Origin: Candidatus Rokuibacteriota bacterium
Lineage (GTDB): Bacteria; Methylomirabilota; Methylomirabilia; Rokubacteriales; CSP1-6
Length of the DNA: 5,467 nt
NCBI GenBank assembly: GCA_003220195.1
Contig: QHRT01000271.1
Coordinates: 5,495 to 10,961, forward strand
Direction of reading: 5' to 3'
Made by a program: the position numbers and the translations under genes. The stretch's first letter is position 1. Every line of letters starts with the position of its first letter. A model generated the notes under the pieces. The model ran no database searches. It was not told where the DNA came from and saw only the letters and a list, made by a program, of their open reading frames with translations. This document shows, one piece after another, positions 1 to 5,467 of this stretch.

Positions 1-298
1 CGGCGTTCAATCCGAGGCCGACGACGTCGCGAGCGCGGAAGCCCGCCGGCAGGTGACTGCGCCAGCTGCTCATCAGGTCGAGCAGCCGTCCGCCGGCCGG
101 CAGCCGCTCGGCGTAGAGCCGGCCGAGCGCTGCGATGGCGCCATCGTCGATGTGAACGACCTTCCGCGGGAAGACGTAGAAATCCGGGTCCGCGTCCTCG
201 TCGTCGCGCGCGTAGGCGGCGGGAGGGAAGAGGCCGTCGCCGGGGATCAGGCCTGCGCTCGAAGGTGTGGGAACGTCGGGCTCGGGGTCACGCGTCAC
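1..298 (-). CDS. SAM-dependent methyltransferase-like protein, N-terminal part (cut by window edge)
   Basis: The minus strand is open from a GTG at 298 to the left edge, giving 99 residues; the C-terminus lies outside. An in-frame TAA at 310-308 limits the start to this region and GTG 298 is the first conventional start after it, although no strong ribosome binding site precedes it. After a Pro/Asp-rich leader of about 38 residues comes FYVFPRKVVHIDD (40-52), then LLDLMSSWRSHLP (72-84) and VVGLGLN (92-98). This pattern (FY..PR..HID, then LDL.SSW.SHLP, then V.GLG.N) is what I recall from a group of class I methyltransferase-like proteins, where LLDLMSS would be the glycine-poor equivalent of SAM motif I. 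The substrate is unknown. It is divergent from the oxidoreductase gene at 445. Family assignment is from memory of the motif; catalytic activity is inferred. Confidence 0.72.
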   Translation of the reverse strand, partial: MTRDPEPDVPTPSSAGLIPGDGLFPPAAYARDDEDADPDFYVFPRKVVHIDDGAIAALGRLYAERLPAGGRLLDLMSSWRSHLPAGFRARDVVGLGLNA

Positions 299-444
299 GC
301 ACGAAGCTTATCCCGAGACGCTCCGGCGACAACCGGGGTGTGATGGCGGGGCGTGATGGCGATCATTCGAGCGGCGCGGTACAGTTGCGGCCGCGGCCCC
401 ATCCCCAACCGGCACATTCTCCAGAGGAAGAAGGAGTCACCACG
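299..444. other. Divergent intergenic spacer, presumed to hold both promoters
   Basis: This 146-base spacer separates the two divergent starts at 298 (minus) and 445 (plus), so promoters for both should lie here. I see no convincing -35/-10 pair. The only structure seen is a short direct repeat, GTGATGGCG at 340-348 and again at 353-361 (13-base period), which could be chance or a small operator. Confidence 0.4.
431..436 (+). promoter_or_regulatory. Ribosome binding site deciding the oxidoreductase start
   Basis: AAGGAG lies 8 bases before the ATG at 445. It selects this ATG over the in-frame ATG at 265, which would add 60 low-complexity Arg/Pro-rich residues with no family resemblance. Confidence 0.8.
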
Positions 445-1293
445 ATGAACGTCGGTATCTCCGTCCCGCTCCCGGCATACCAGGTCGACGTCGCGTTCAT
501 GGCGCGCAAGGCCGAGGAGCTCGGCTTCGAGTCCTTCTGGTGCGCCGAGCATCCGTTCATCCCCGTGCACTCGACGAGTCGCTTTCCCGGCTCGGACGAC
601 GGCGTCATTCCCGAAAGCTATTCACACTTCATCGACCCGTTCGTCGCCCTCGGGCGCGCCTCGGGGGTCACGCAGAAGATCAAGCTCGGTACCGGGATCG
701 TGCTCGTGCCCGAGCGCCATCCGCTCTTGCTGGCGAAGGAAGTGTCGACGCTCGATCTGTTCAGCGGCGGCCGCTTTCTCTTCGGCATCGGCGCCGGATG
801 GCTGCGCGAAGAGACGCAGATCATGGGCGGCGACTTCGACCACCGGTGGACCCAGGTCCGCGAGTCGGTGCTCGCGATGAAAGAATTGTGGACGAAGCGC
901 GAGGCCGAGTTCCACGGCAAGTACTACGACTTTCCGCTGGTGAAGTCCTATCCGAAGCCGGCGCAGAAGCCGCACCCGCCGGTCATCCTGGGCGGCTTCG
1001 CGAAGACCGTGCTCGAGCGCGTCGCGTCCTGGGGTGATGGCTGGCTGCCGAATCGCATCACGCCCGAGAAGCTTCGCGAGAGCCGGGCGACGCTCGATCG
1101 GCTCGCGACGGACGCAGGTCGCGACCCTGCCGCCATCACCATCTCGGTCTATGGCCAGGCCGCCGACCGCGACCTGATCAAGAAGTTCCACGACGCCGGA
1201 GCCACGCGCGTGGTGGTGCGTCCGCCGGTGGTGAAGATGGAGTCGGAGATGGGGACGGAGCTCCAGAAGATCGCGGAGGCGGTGCTCCGCTGA
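445..1293 (+). CDS. LLM-class F420-dependent oxidoreductase (luciferase-like TIM barrel)
   Basis: A complete 282-residue protein, the usual size for this family. It begins with the typical first beta strand MNVGISVPLP and helix RKAEELGFESFWCAEHP (21-37). It continues with IKLGTGIVLVPERHP (79-93) and the hallmark GGRFLFGIGAGWLREE (108-123), then HPPVILGG (177-184) and WGDGWLP (196-202). These match the bacterial luciferase-like fold and closely resemble the Rv2161c-type subgroup of F420-dependent oxidoreductases. The expected reaction is hydride transfer between a deazaflavin (F420) or flavin and an organic substrate in the cytoplasm; the substrate cannot be told from sequence and the cofactor is assumed from the family. 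It stands alone, divergent from the methyltransferase-like gene and convergent with the operon on the right. No frameshift or truncation is seen. Confidence 0.92.
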   Translation: MNVGISVPLPAYQVDVAFMARKAEELGFESFWCAEHPFIPVHSTSRFPGSDDGVIPESYSHFIDPFVALGRASGVTQKIKLGTGIVLVPERHPLLLAKEVSTLDLFSGGRFLFGIGAGWLREETQIMGGDFDHRWTQVRESVLAMKELWTKREAEFHGKYYDFPLVKSYPKPAQKPHPPVILGGFAKTVLERVASWGDGWLPNRITPEKLRESRATLDRLATDAGRDPAAITISVYGQAADRDLIKKFHDAGATRVVVRPPVVKMESEMGTELQKIAEAVLR

Positions 1294-1525
1294 TCGGACG
1301 CTCGTCGGCGTCGGGATGGGTCTTCGGGCTACGGACCTTGCAGGTCCCGGCTCGGCCACTCGGTGAACCTGTCCGCTCTGAGGAGCAGCGCCGGCGGGAT
1401 CGTCAGCCCGAGGGCGCGCGAGGTCATCGTGATGATGATCACGCGGTTTCGTACGGGCCCGTCACCTTCGAGGTGGCAGAACGCCCGACGAGGCAGAGAA
1501 AATGCCCGAAGCCGCTCTGAAGTAG
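1294..1525. other. Convergent intergenic spacer with small hairpins
   Basis: Both flanking genes end here (stop at 1293 plus, stop at 1526 minus). Besides the gene remnant at 1329-1445 the spacer has two small inverted repeats: GGACCT/AGGTCC at 1333-1347 (3-base loop) and GTCACCT/AGGTGGC at 1461-1477 (3-base loop, one G-T pair). Neither is followed by a T tract on either strand, so they are poor candidates for intrinsic terminators. Confidence 0.4.
1329..1445 (-). pseudogene. C-terminal remnant of an ABC-type (PF04392-like) substrate-binding protein
   Basis: On the minus strand about 39 codons before a TAG at 1331-1329 read VIIITMTSRALGLTIPP followed by ALLLRADRFTEWPSRDLQ. This lines up residue for residue with the well-known C-terminal end of PF04392 ABC substrate-binding proteins (pattern VINLKTARALGLTIPP, then SLLLRAD). 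Upstream in the same frame the sequence no longer resembles the family (FCHLEGDGPVRNR) and then runs antisense into the 3' end of the oxidoreductase gene, so the roughly 280 residues that should precede it are absent. I therefore read it as a gene fragment left by deletion or rearrangement. Its frame stays open, but there is no sign of an independent start or ribosome binding site. Family identification is from memory. Confidence 0.6.
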
Positions 1526-2902
1526 CTACGCGCGCCTGGCGGCGCGCGCCAGCAGCTCGTACTTCGCCAGCGTGTCCGCTGCGCGATCGTCCGGCCACGC
1601 GCCTCCGTCGATCGTCCGGATGAACTCGTCCAGGACCAGCGGGAAGTGATTCTCGTGTCCGGTGCGGAGCCGATCCGGGATCGCGAGCTCGAATCCGTCC
1701 GGCGTCGCCACGGCAGAGATGCCGGAGAGCGCCGCCGGCCACGTCGCGAGCGCGTGCGACAGCGCCGCGCCCACTCCGGACAGATCGCGGCGCGGCTCGA
1801 CGAAGAGCCGCCGGCGGAATCCGGTCTCCGGCCCCTGCTCGATCCGCAGCTGCGACCGCGTTCCGCGCACGACGGCACTGTGCGCGTCGCCTCCGCCGGG
1901 CGGCTCGGTGAGGTCCCACCGTGTTGCGACGACCACGCTGACTCCGCGCAGCCGGAACGACAGCTCGGCGTTTGAAAAGTACGCGAGCGTGTCGCCGTCG
2001 ACGTGATCGCGCAGCTCGACCGGGAAGGCGTCGAGACCGGTGACTCGATGGAACAGCGCGCGCGGGACCGGCGTCGCCCAGCGGCGCGCGGCGACGAGCT
2101 CGAGGTCGCGATCGGTCGGGCGGCCGCGCGATGCGAGCAATCGCTGCGCCTGCGCGACGAGATGCGTCGGAATGTCGGCGAGGCCGTCGCCTTGCACGCG
2201 CAGGTCGAAGTACCACGGCGGCCGGCGCAGCGGCGCGCCGTTCACCACTTTCTCCAGGTGATGGATGCTCGTCAGCCGGATGGCCGGGCCCGCCGTACCG
2301 GTTCGAGCAAGCGGTGGTCGAGGAGCGCGTCCGGCTACGCCGGCGTGCTCCGAGCGTTGGGGGGTGTGGGGGGCCATGTCGGGCGCGTCCCCGCGCCCCT
2401 CGGGGCCCCCCACGTGATCAACCTCGAACTCGCCGAACACGTCGCGGTCGGCGACCAGCCGCTCCGCGATGATCGACGTGATCTCGTGACGCCCGGTCAT
2501 GATCTCCACCGCGACCGCGCCGCCGCTCAGCACGTGTCGAACATCGCTGACCGCGTCGGGGCGCACGATCCACGGCTTGTCCGCCAGCACGGCAAACCCG
2601 GCATCGTGCAGGCGTCGAGCGAGCGCCATCTTGCGATCGTTCCGGCCGGCGAGCACGACGGCGTCGCCGCGGCGCTCGTCCAGCAGCCGCTCGAGCGATC
2701 TTTCGCCGGCGCGCACGGTCGCTCGCCACCCCGTCGGCCGCTCGGCGCGCTTGTTGAACGCGTCGACGAGCCCGAGAAAGTCGTCGAGCTCCCGTCCCGG
2801 CGGGGCGTACACCATGATCTCGTCGTTGACGCTCGGATTCCGCTCGCGCAGCGTCAACGCGGCGTGGAAATGTCCGGGGTCGAGAAACGCGAGCGTGTGC
2901 AT
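1526..2902 (-). CDS. Gfo/Idh/MocA-like oxidoreductase with putative oxidoreductase C-terminal domain, carrying an in-frame insert
   Basis: A 458-residue protein. The N-terminal Rossmann-like part starts MHTLAFLDPGHFHAAL and includes GDAVVLAGRNDRKM (79-92) and VLADKPW (105-111), the counterpart of the EKP motif of Gfo/Idh/MocA dehydrogenases. EIMTGRHE (133-140) and IHHLEKVVNG (213-222) follow, then LRRPPWYFDLRVQGDGLADIPTHLV (225-249), typical of the putative oxidoreductase C-terminal domain group. It is probably a cytoplasmic NAD(P)-linked sugar or polyol dehydrogenase relative; the substrate is unknown. Residues about 164-201 (VGGPEGRGD to PPLART) are rich in Gly/Pro/Arg and absent from the relatives I recall, where the strand ending FEVD runs almost directly into GPAIRL; the DNA there is a pair of hairpins. 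The ATG at 2902 overlaps the MaoC-like stop by one base (TGATG), implying translational coupling. The longer in-frame start at 3115 is antisense-quality sequence overlapping the upstream gene and is rejected. Confidence 0.88.
   Translation of the reverse strand: MHTLAFLDPGHFHAALTLRERNPSVNDEIMVYAPPGRELDDFLGLVDAFNKRAERPTGWRATVRAGERSLERLLDERRGDAVVLAGRNDRKMALARRLHDAGFAVLADKPWIVRPDAVSDVRHVLSGGAVAVEIMTGRHEITSIIAERLVADRDVFGEFEVDHVGGPEGRGDAPDMAPHTPQRSEHAGVAGRAPRPPLARTGTAGPAIRLTSIHHLEKVVNGAPLRRPPWYFDLRVQGDGLADIPTHLVAQAQRLLASRGRPTDRDLELVAARRWATPVPRALFHRVTGLDAFPVELRDHVDGDTLAYFSNAELSFRLRGVSVVVATRWDLTEPPGGGDAHSAVVRGTRSQLRIEQGPETGFRRRLFVEPRRDLSGVGAALSHALATWPAALSGISAVATPDGFELAIPDRLRTGHENHFPLVLDEFIRTIDGGAWPDDRAADTLAKYELLARAARRA
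2322..2351. repeat. Hairpin 1 of the inserted element
   Basis: A near-perfect inverted repeat: left arm 2322-2335, loop TAC at 2336-2338, right arm 2339-2351. It gives 13 pairs including one G-T, with T2330 bulged. The tip is CCGGC-TAC-GCCGG. Confidence 0.7.
2366..2413. repeat. Hairpin 2 of the inserted element
   Basis: A nested inverted repeat: outer arms GTGGGGGGCC (2366-2375) and GGCCCCCCAC (2404-2413), 10 perfect pairs; inner arms GGGCGCG (2381-2387) and CGCGCCC (2392-2398) around a 4-base loop; a 5-by-5 internal loop separates them. There is no T tract, and it lies inside an open gene, so a terminator role is unlikely. Confidence 0.72.
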
Positions 2903-3354
2903 CAGCGCCGGCGCAGGAGCTGGTTGCCGTTGATCGTCATGACCGTCTCGTCGCGCTGGTTCAGCGTGGTGTAGCGCACCCGGACGATTCCACGGTCGGG
3001 CTTCGACGTCGACGGACGCACCTCCAGCACGTCTACGACGACGCGCAGCGTATCGCCGGGGCGCACGGGCGCCTTCCAGCGCACCTCGTCGAGGCCGGGG
3101 GAGCCAAGGCTGCACGCGGCGAGCACGCCCGTCTCGAAGTACAGCTTGAACGTCAGCGCGATCGTCTGGAGGCCGCTGGCGATCAGGCCGCCGTAGATCG
3201 TCGCCTTCGCGGCTTCCGGATCGGTGTGGAAGAGTTGTGGATCGTAGAAACGCGCGAATTCCAGAATCAGCTCTTCGGTGATCAGGAGCGGCGCCGACTC
3301 GACCCGGTCGCCGGGCTTGAAATCGTCGAAGTAGAGCGGGCGATCGACGGTCAT
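2902..3354 (-). CDS. MaoC-like dehydratase / hotdog-fold acyl-CoA hydratase family protein
   Basis: A complete 150-residue single-hotdog protein. After MTVDRPLYFDDFKPGDRVES come a strand and helix, then FARFYDPQLFHTDPEAA (33-49), which matches the hydratase-2 motif: Asp38 and His43 are at the catalytic Asp/His positions. GGLIASG (55-61) begins the hotdog helix, and VRWKAPVRPGDTLRV (91-105) is the usual central strand pair of MaoC-like proteins. The expected role is hydration or dehydration of an enoyl/acyl-CoA in the cytoplasm, but many family members have other acyl thioester substrates, so the exact reaction is unknown. The ATG at 3354 is preceded by GGTGAGG at 3366-3360, five bases away. 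The start lies 7 bases after the DppF-like stop and the gene's own stop overlaps the next start by one base, so it sits in the middle of the operon. Confidence 0.9.
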   Translation of the reverse strand: MTVDRPLYFDDFKPGDRVESAPLLITEELILEFARFYDPQLFHTDPEAAKATIYGGLIASGLQTIALTFKLYFETGVLAACSLGSPGLDEVRWKAPVRPGDTLRVVVDVLEVRPSTSKPDRGIVRVRYTTLNQRDETVMTINGNQLLRRR

Positions 3355-3361
3355 CCCAACC

Positions 3362-4321
3362 TCACCAGAGATGACACGCCGTGAATCGTCCCGGTTTCAC
3401 CTCTCGCCATTCGGGCTCCACCGTCTCGCACTCCGCCAGCTTCTTCGGACAGCGCGGATGGAAGCGGCAACCCGCCGGCGGCTTCATGGGATTTGGAACC
3501 TCGCCCGGGAGCACGATGCGTTCCCGGCGCGCCGATGGATGGAGCGGCAGCGCCGCCGACAGGAGCGCTTCCGTGTAGGGGTGGAGCGGCCCGCGGTAGA
3601 CCTCCTCACACGCGCCCGTCTCCACGAGCTTTCCGGCGTACATCACCGCGAGCCGTGTCGCGAGGTAGCGCGCAGCGGCGAGATCGTGCGAGATGACGAC
3701 GTACGCGAGCCCGAGCTGTTCTTGCAATCGCTTCAGGAGATTCAGGATCTGCGCGCGGATCGAGACGTCGAGCGCCGACACCGGCTCGTCCAGGACGATG
3801 AACTTCGGATACGTCACGAGCGCGCGGGCGATGGCGATGCGCTGCCGCTGTCCTCCGCTGAACTCGTGAGGGTAGAGCGCGCCGCTGTCGCGGCGCAGGC
3901 CGACGAGCTGCAACGCCTCGGCGACGCGATCGCGCACCATCGCGCGCGTCATGCCGTCCTCGGGGCGGAGCGGCTCGGACACGATCTGCTCCACCCGCAT
4001 CCTCGGATTCAACGAGCTGTACGGGTCCTGGAACACGGCCTGCACCGCGCGACGATACCGCGCGAGATCGTGGCGATCGAACGTCGCGACGTCCTTGCCG
4101 TCGAACGAGAGCGATCCGCCGGTCGGCCGTTCGAGGAGCAGGAAGAGCTTCGCGAGCGTGGTCTTGCCGGAGCCGGACTCGCCGACGATCCCGAGGGTCT
4201 CGCCTTCCGCGACGTGGACGCTGACGCCGTCGAGCGCCTTGATCCACGCGCGCGGAGCGCCGAGGCCGAGGGCGCTCGTCACCGGGAAATGTTTCTGCAG
4301 CCCGACGCCTTGCAGCAGCAT
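3362..4321 (-). CDS. dppF: DppF/OppF-like ATP-binding protein of a peptide-type ABC transporter
   Basis: A complete, intact 319-residue ATPase, normal for DppF/OppF. It has Walker A GESGSGKT (47-54), Q-loop VFQDPYSSLNPRM (96-108), signature FSGGQRQR (154-161), Walker B FIVLDEP (174-180, catalytic Glu179), the D-loop after SALD, and the switch His212 in VISHDL. The C-terminal oligopeptide-type extension HPYTEALLSAA (247-257) and GCRFHPRCP with four cysteines (285, 291, 298, 316) follows; such cysteines bind an iron-sulfur cluster in some relatives. It would act at the inner face of the membrane, pairing with the DppD-like subunit to energise uptake of peptides or similar solutes. The true substrate cannot be inferred, since Opp/Dpp/nickel/glutathione systems share this architecture. 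Its ATG at 4321 overlaps the upstream stop by one base (TGATG). Its normal partner is broken, so its function in this strain is uncertain. Confidence 0.93.
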   Translation of the reverse strand: MLLQGVGLQKHFPVTSALGLGAPRAWIKALDGVSVHVAEGETLGIVGESGSGKTTLAKLFLLLERPTGGSLSFDGKDVATFDRHDLARYRRAVQAVFQDPYSSLNPRMRVEQIVSEPLRPEDGMTRAMVRDRVAEALQLVGLRRDSGALYPHEFSGGQRQRIAIARALVTYPKFIVLDEPVSALDVSIRAQILNLLKRLQEQLGLAYVVISHDLAAARYLATRLAVMYAGKLVETGACEEVYRGPLHPYTEALLSAALPLHPSARRERIVLPGEVPNPMKPPAGCRFHPRCPKKLAECETVEPEWREVKPGRFTACHLW

Positions 4322-5239
4322 CAGGCGGGCGACGCGTTGGCTGCCGTCGCGACCCAGCAGGACGCGACGTGACCGTCCTCGACGGCGATGGCTGGCGGGA
4401 ACGTCTCGTCACACACCGGTTGCCGTTCCGGACAGCGTGGCGCGAACGGACAGCCCGGGCCCAGGCGCGCGAGGTCGGGCGGCTGGCCGCCGATCTCGAC
4501 GAGCTCGGCGCGCTTCAGCCCGACGTCCGGCAGACATTTCAACAGAGCCCGGGTGTACGGGTGAGCCGGATGGTTGAAGACCTGGAGCGTCGTGCCCATT
4601 TCCACGATCTTGCCGGCGTACATCACCGCGACGCGATCGGCGTTGGCCGCGACGATCCCGAAATCGTGCGTGACCAGGATGATCGCGAGCCCGGCCGACC
4701 TCTGGACCTCCTTGAGCAGATCGAGGTACTGCGCCTGGATCGTGACGTCGAGCGACGTGGTGGGCTCGTCGGCGATGAGCACACGCGGCGCGCACGCGAG
4801 CGCGATCGCGCTCGATACGCGCTGCCGCATGCCGCCGCTGAACTGGTGCGGATACTGTCCGAGTCGCGTGGCGGGTGCCCCGATGCGCAGTCGGGCGAGC
4901 GCGTCGAGCACGCGGTCGCGCAGCCGCCGACCATGGAGCCCCTGATGGAGCGTCAGGACCTCGCCGACCTGCGTGCCGATCGTCAGCGCGGGATTGAGCG
5001 ACGTCATCGGATCCTGCAGCACCATCGCGATCTGCTTGCCGCGCACGCGCCGCATCTCGGCGGCGCTCTTCTGCGAGAGATCGTCACCGTCGAGCAGGAC
5101 TTTGCCGCCGACGATCTTCCCCGAGGGCCAGCGTCTCGCCGGCGTTCAGCGTGAAGCTCACCCCGTCGACGGCCTTCGTCACGCCGCGGCGGGTGTAGAA
5201 GTACGTCTTGAGATCGTCGACGACGAGCAGCGGGCTCAG
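4321..5239 (-). pseudogene. dppD: DppD/OppD-like ATP-binding protein, disrupted: Walker A deleted and frameshifted
   Basis: The gene is in two frames. The first part, from about 5239, reads LSPLLVVDDLKTYF, then VTKAVDGVSFTLNAGETLAL, the standard N-terminus of DppD. After CTC at 5125-5123 that frame goes to nonsense and stops near 5084. In the next frame, from about 5124, the protein resumes as SGKIVGGKVLLDGDDL and continues intact: Q-loop VLQDPMTSLNP, signature FSGGMRQR, Walker B VLIADEP, switch LVTHDF, PYTRALL, and the cysteine-bearing tail GCPFAPRCP. Family members have about 20-23 residues (VGESGSGKS and the following helix) between GETLAL and the GKIVGG segment; none are present. The reading frames require a loss of 3n+2 bases, about 60-70. 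As it stands no product could bind ATP at this subunit's Walker A; an internal ATG at 5055 would yield only a 244-residue fragment. An assembly error is the main alternative. Confidence 0.87.
5122..5127 (-). other. Deletion junction in the DppD-like gene (CCCTCG microhomology)
   Basis: Read on the minus strand, CCCTCG fits both sides: GCC CTC G as the end of GETLAL plus the first base of the expected Val codon, and CCC TCG as the Pro-Ser before GKIVGG. This is what slippage or recombination between two CCCTCG copies would leave. The ancestral left copy is inferred, not seen. Confidence 0.55.
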
Positions 5240-5467
5240 AGCTTCTCCGTGTCGGGCAGTTTTCCGAGGTCGCGATCGAATGTCCCGAGCGGCAGATGTC
5301 CTGCCTTGCGAGCGATTTCCAGCAGCATGCAATCGGAAAAGCCGAGAGCCGGGCGTTTGCGGTAGTGCGTGAGCGCCGCCGAGACGACGTCCGAGTCTTG
5401 GATCGTCAGCGTCTGGTGGTTCAACAGCATCTCGATGGCCTTCGCGATGCTGGCGGCATCCCGCTCG
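5236..5467 (-). CDS. PIN-domain protein (VapC-type toxin family), C-terminal part (5' end outside window)
   Basis: The minus strand is open from the right edge to TGA at 5238-5236, giving 76 visible residues. They read ERDAASIAKAIEMLLNH, then LTIQDSDVVSAAL, GFSDCMLLEIARKAGHLPLG and TFDRDLGKL. The spacing of GFSDC and TFDRD, with visible residues Asp45 and Asp64, matches the two C-terminal acidic metal-binding positions of PIN ribonucleases, and the whole stretch resembles the end of VapC-type toxins of about 130 residues. The ATG at 5430 is internal, not the start, because family-like sequence continues upstream of it. If it is a VapC toxin it would be an RNase neutralised by an antitoxin encoded just upstream, beyond the window. 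Its stop overlaps the start of the DppD-like gene by four bases, so the two appear to be translated from one message. Confidence 0.85.
   Translation of the reverse strand, partial: ERDAASIAKAIEMLLNHQTLTIQDSDVVSAALTHYRKRPALGFSDCMLLEIARKAGHLPLGTFDRDLGKLPDTEKL
5245..5248 (-). promoter_or_regulatory. Ribosome binding site before an apparent CTG start of the DppD-like gene
   Basis: GGAG on the minus strand lies 5 bases before CTG at 5239-5237. No ATG, GTG or TTG lies in frame between the family-typical N-terminus and the upstream gene body, so this site supports CTG as the initiator, overlapping the PIN-protein stop in a CTGA arrangement. Confidence 0.5.

Larger units (their letters stand above)
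2301..2413. repeat. Candidate palindromic repeat element inserted in frame within a coding sequence
   Basis: This stretch corresponds to the extra segment of the oxidoreductase gene and differs in texture from its surroundings: two hexa-G runs (2359-2364 and 2368-2373) and two adjacent strong hairpins. It is free of stops in the gene's frame and leaves both sides of the gene in frame. Boundaries are approximate, set by where recognisable protein family sequence resumes. No clear target-site duplication was found. It could instead be a lineage-specific loop of the protein; other copies in the genome would settle this. Confidence 0.55.

Noticed and set aside
340..361. Tandem GTGATGGCG pair in the divergent spacer as an operator
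   Set aside because: Only two 9-base copies with no inverted symmetry and no locatable promoter nearby; recorded in the spacer entry but not called as a site.
265..444. In-frame 60-codon N-terminal extension of the LLM-class oxidoreductase from an ATG at 265
   Set aside because: The extension is Arg/Pro-rich with no family resemblance and overlaps the divergent gene, while ATG 445 has a strong ribosome binding site and a family-typical first strand.
1333..1477. Small hairpins in the convergent spacer as intrinsic terminators
   Set aside because: Stems are only 6-7 pairs and no T tract follows on either strand.
2294..2415. ACG on both sides of the palindromic insert as a target-site duplication
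   Set aside because: A 3-base match is likely by chance, and removing one copy plus the insert would take out 119 bases, which does not restore the expected frame.
2003..2974. Long plus-strand open frame antisense to the Gfo/Idh/MocA-like gene
   Set aside because: Its translation is Arg/Ala/His-rich without recognisable domains; it is the expected by-product of GC-rich coding sequence on the other strand.
2903..3115. Longer start for the Gfo/Idh/MocA-like protein at 3115
   Set aside because: The added 71 residues overlap the MaoC-like gene in another frame and look like out-of-frame sequence; ATG 2902 begins exactly at the family N-terminus and is coupled to the preceding stop.
3371..4372. 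Long plus-strand open frame antisense to the DppF-like gene
   Set aside because: The minus-strand frame carries every ABC ATPase motif in order; the plus-strand product is compositionally biased and featureless.
5084..5239. Programmed ribosomal frameshift joining the two DppD-like parts
   Set aside because: A frameshift alone cannot restore the missing Walker A residues, and no obvious slippery heptamer was seen; a deletion explains both the missing residues and the frame change.

Overview
The window is GC-rich bacterial DNA, tightly packed, with genes that overlap by 1-4 bases or are a few bases apart. The mix of an LLM-class flavin/F420 oxidoreductase, a Dpp/Opp-type transporter, a MaoC-like protein, a Gfo/Idh/MocA-like protein and the tail of a PF04392-type substrate-binding protein resembles uncultivated soil lineages such as Rokubacteria/Methylomirabilota or related proteobacteria. 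That placement is an inference from gene content only.

Left part (1-1293): two divergent genes share a 146-base spacer. The leftward gene, cut by the window edge, encodes the N-terminus of a SAM-dependent methyltransferase-like protein (1-298, minus). The rightward gene encodes a complete 282-residue LLM-class, F420-type oxidoreductase (445-1293, plus) with a good ribosome binding site.

Middle (1294-1525): a convergent intergenic spacer. It is not empty: its minus strand carries about 39 codons that look like the C-terminus of an ABC-type substrate-binding protein, ending in its own stop codon, with no matching gene body.

Right part (1526-5467, all minus): an apparent operon read leftwards in the order PIN-domain protein (5' end outside the window), DppD-like ATPase, DppF-like ATPase, MaoC-like hotdog protein, Gfo/Idh/MocA-like oxidoreductase. 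The genes overlap by 4, 1 and 1 bases or are separated by 7, which suggests co-transcription and translational coupling. The transporter permease and binding-protein genes are not in the window and may lie beyond the right edge.

Two features stand out. The DppD-like gene is broken: its start and its Q-loop-to-C-terminus part are in different frames, and the whole Walker A segment between them is missing. This looks like a deletion of about 60-70 bases at a CCCTCG microhomology, or an assembly error. The Gfo/Idh/MocA-like gene carries an in-frame, stop-free insert of about 113 bases made of two strong hairpins, which looks like a palindromic repeat element that entered a coding sequence and was tolerated.
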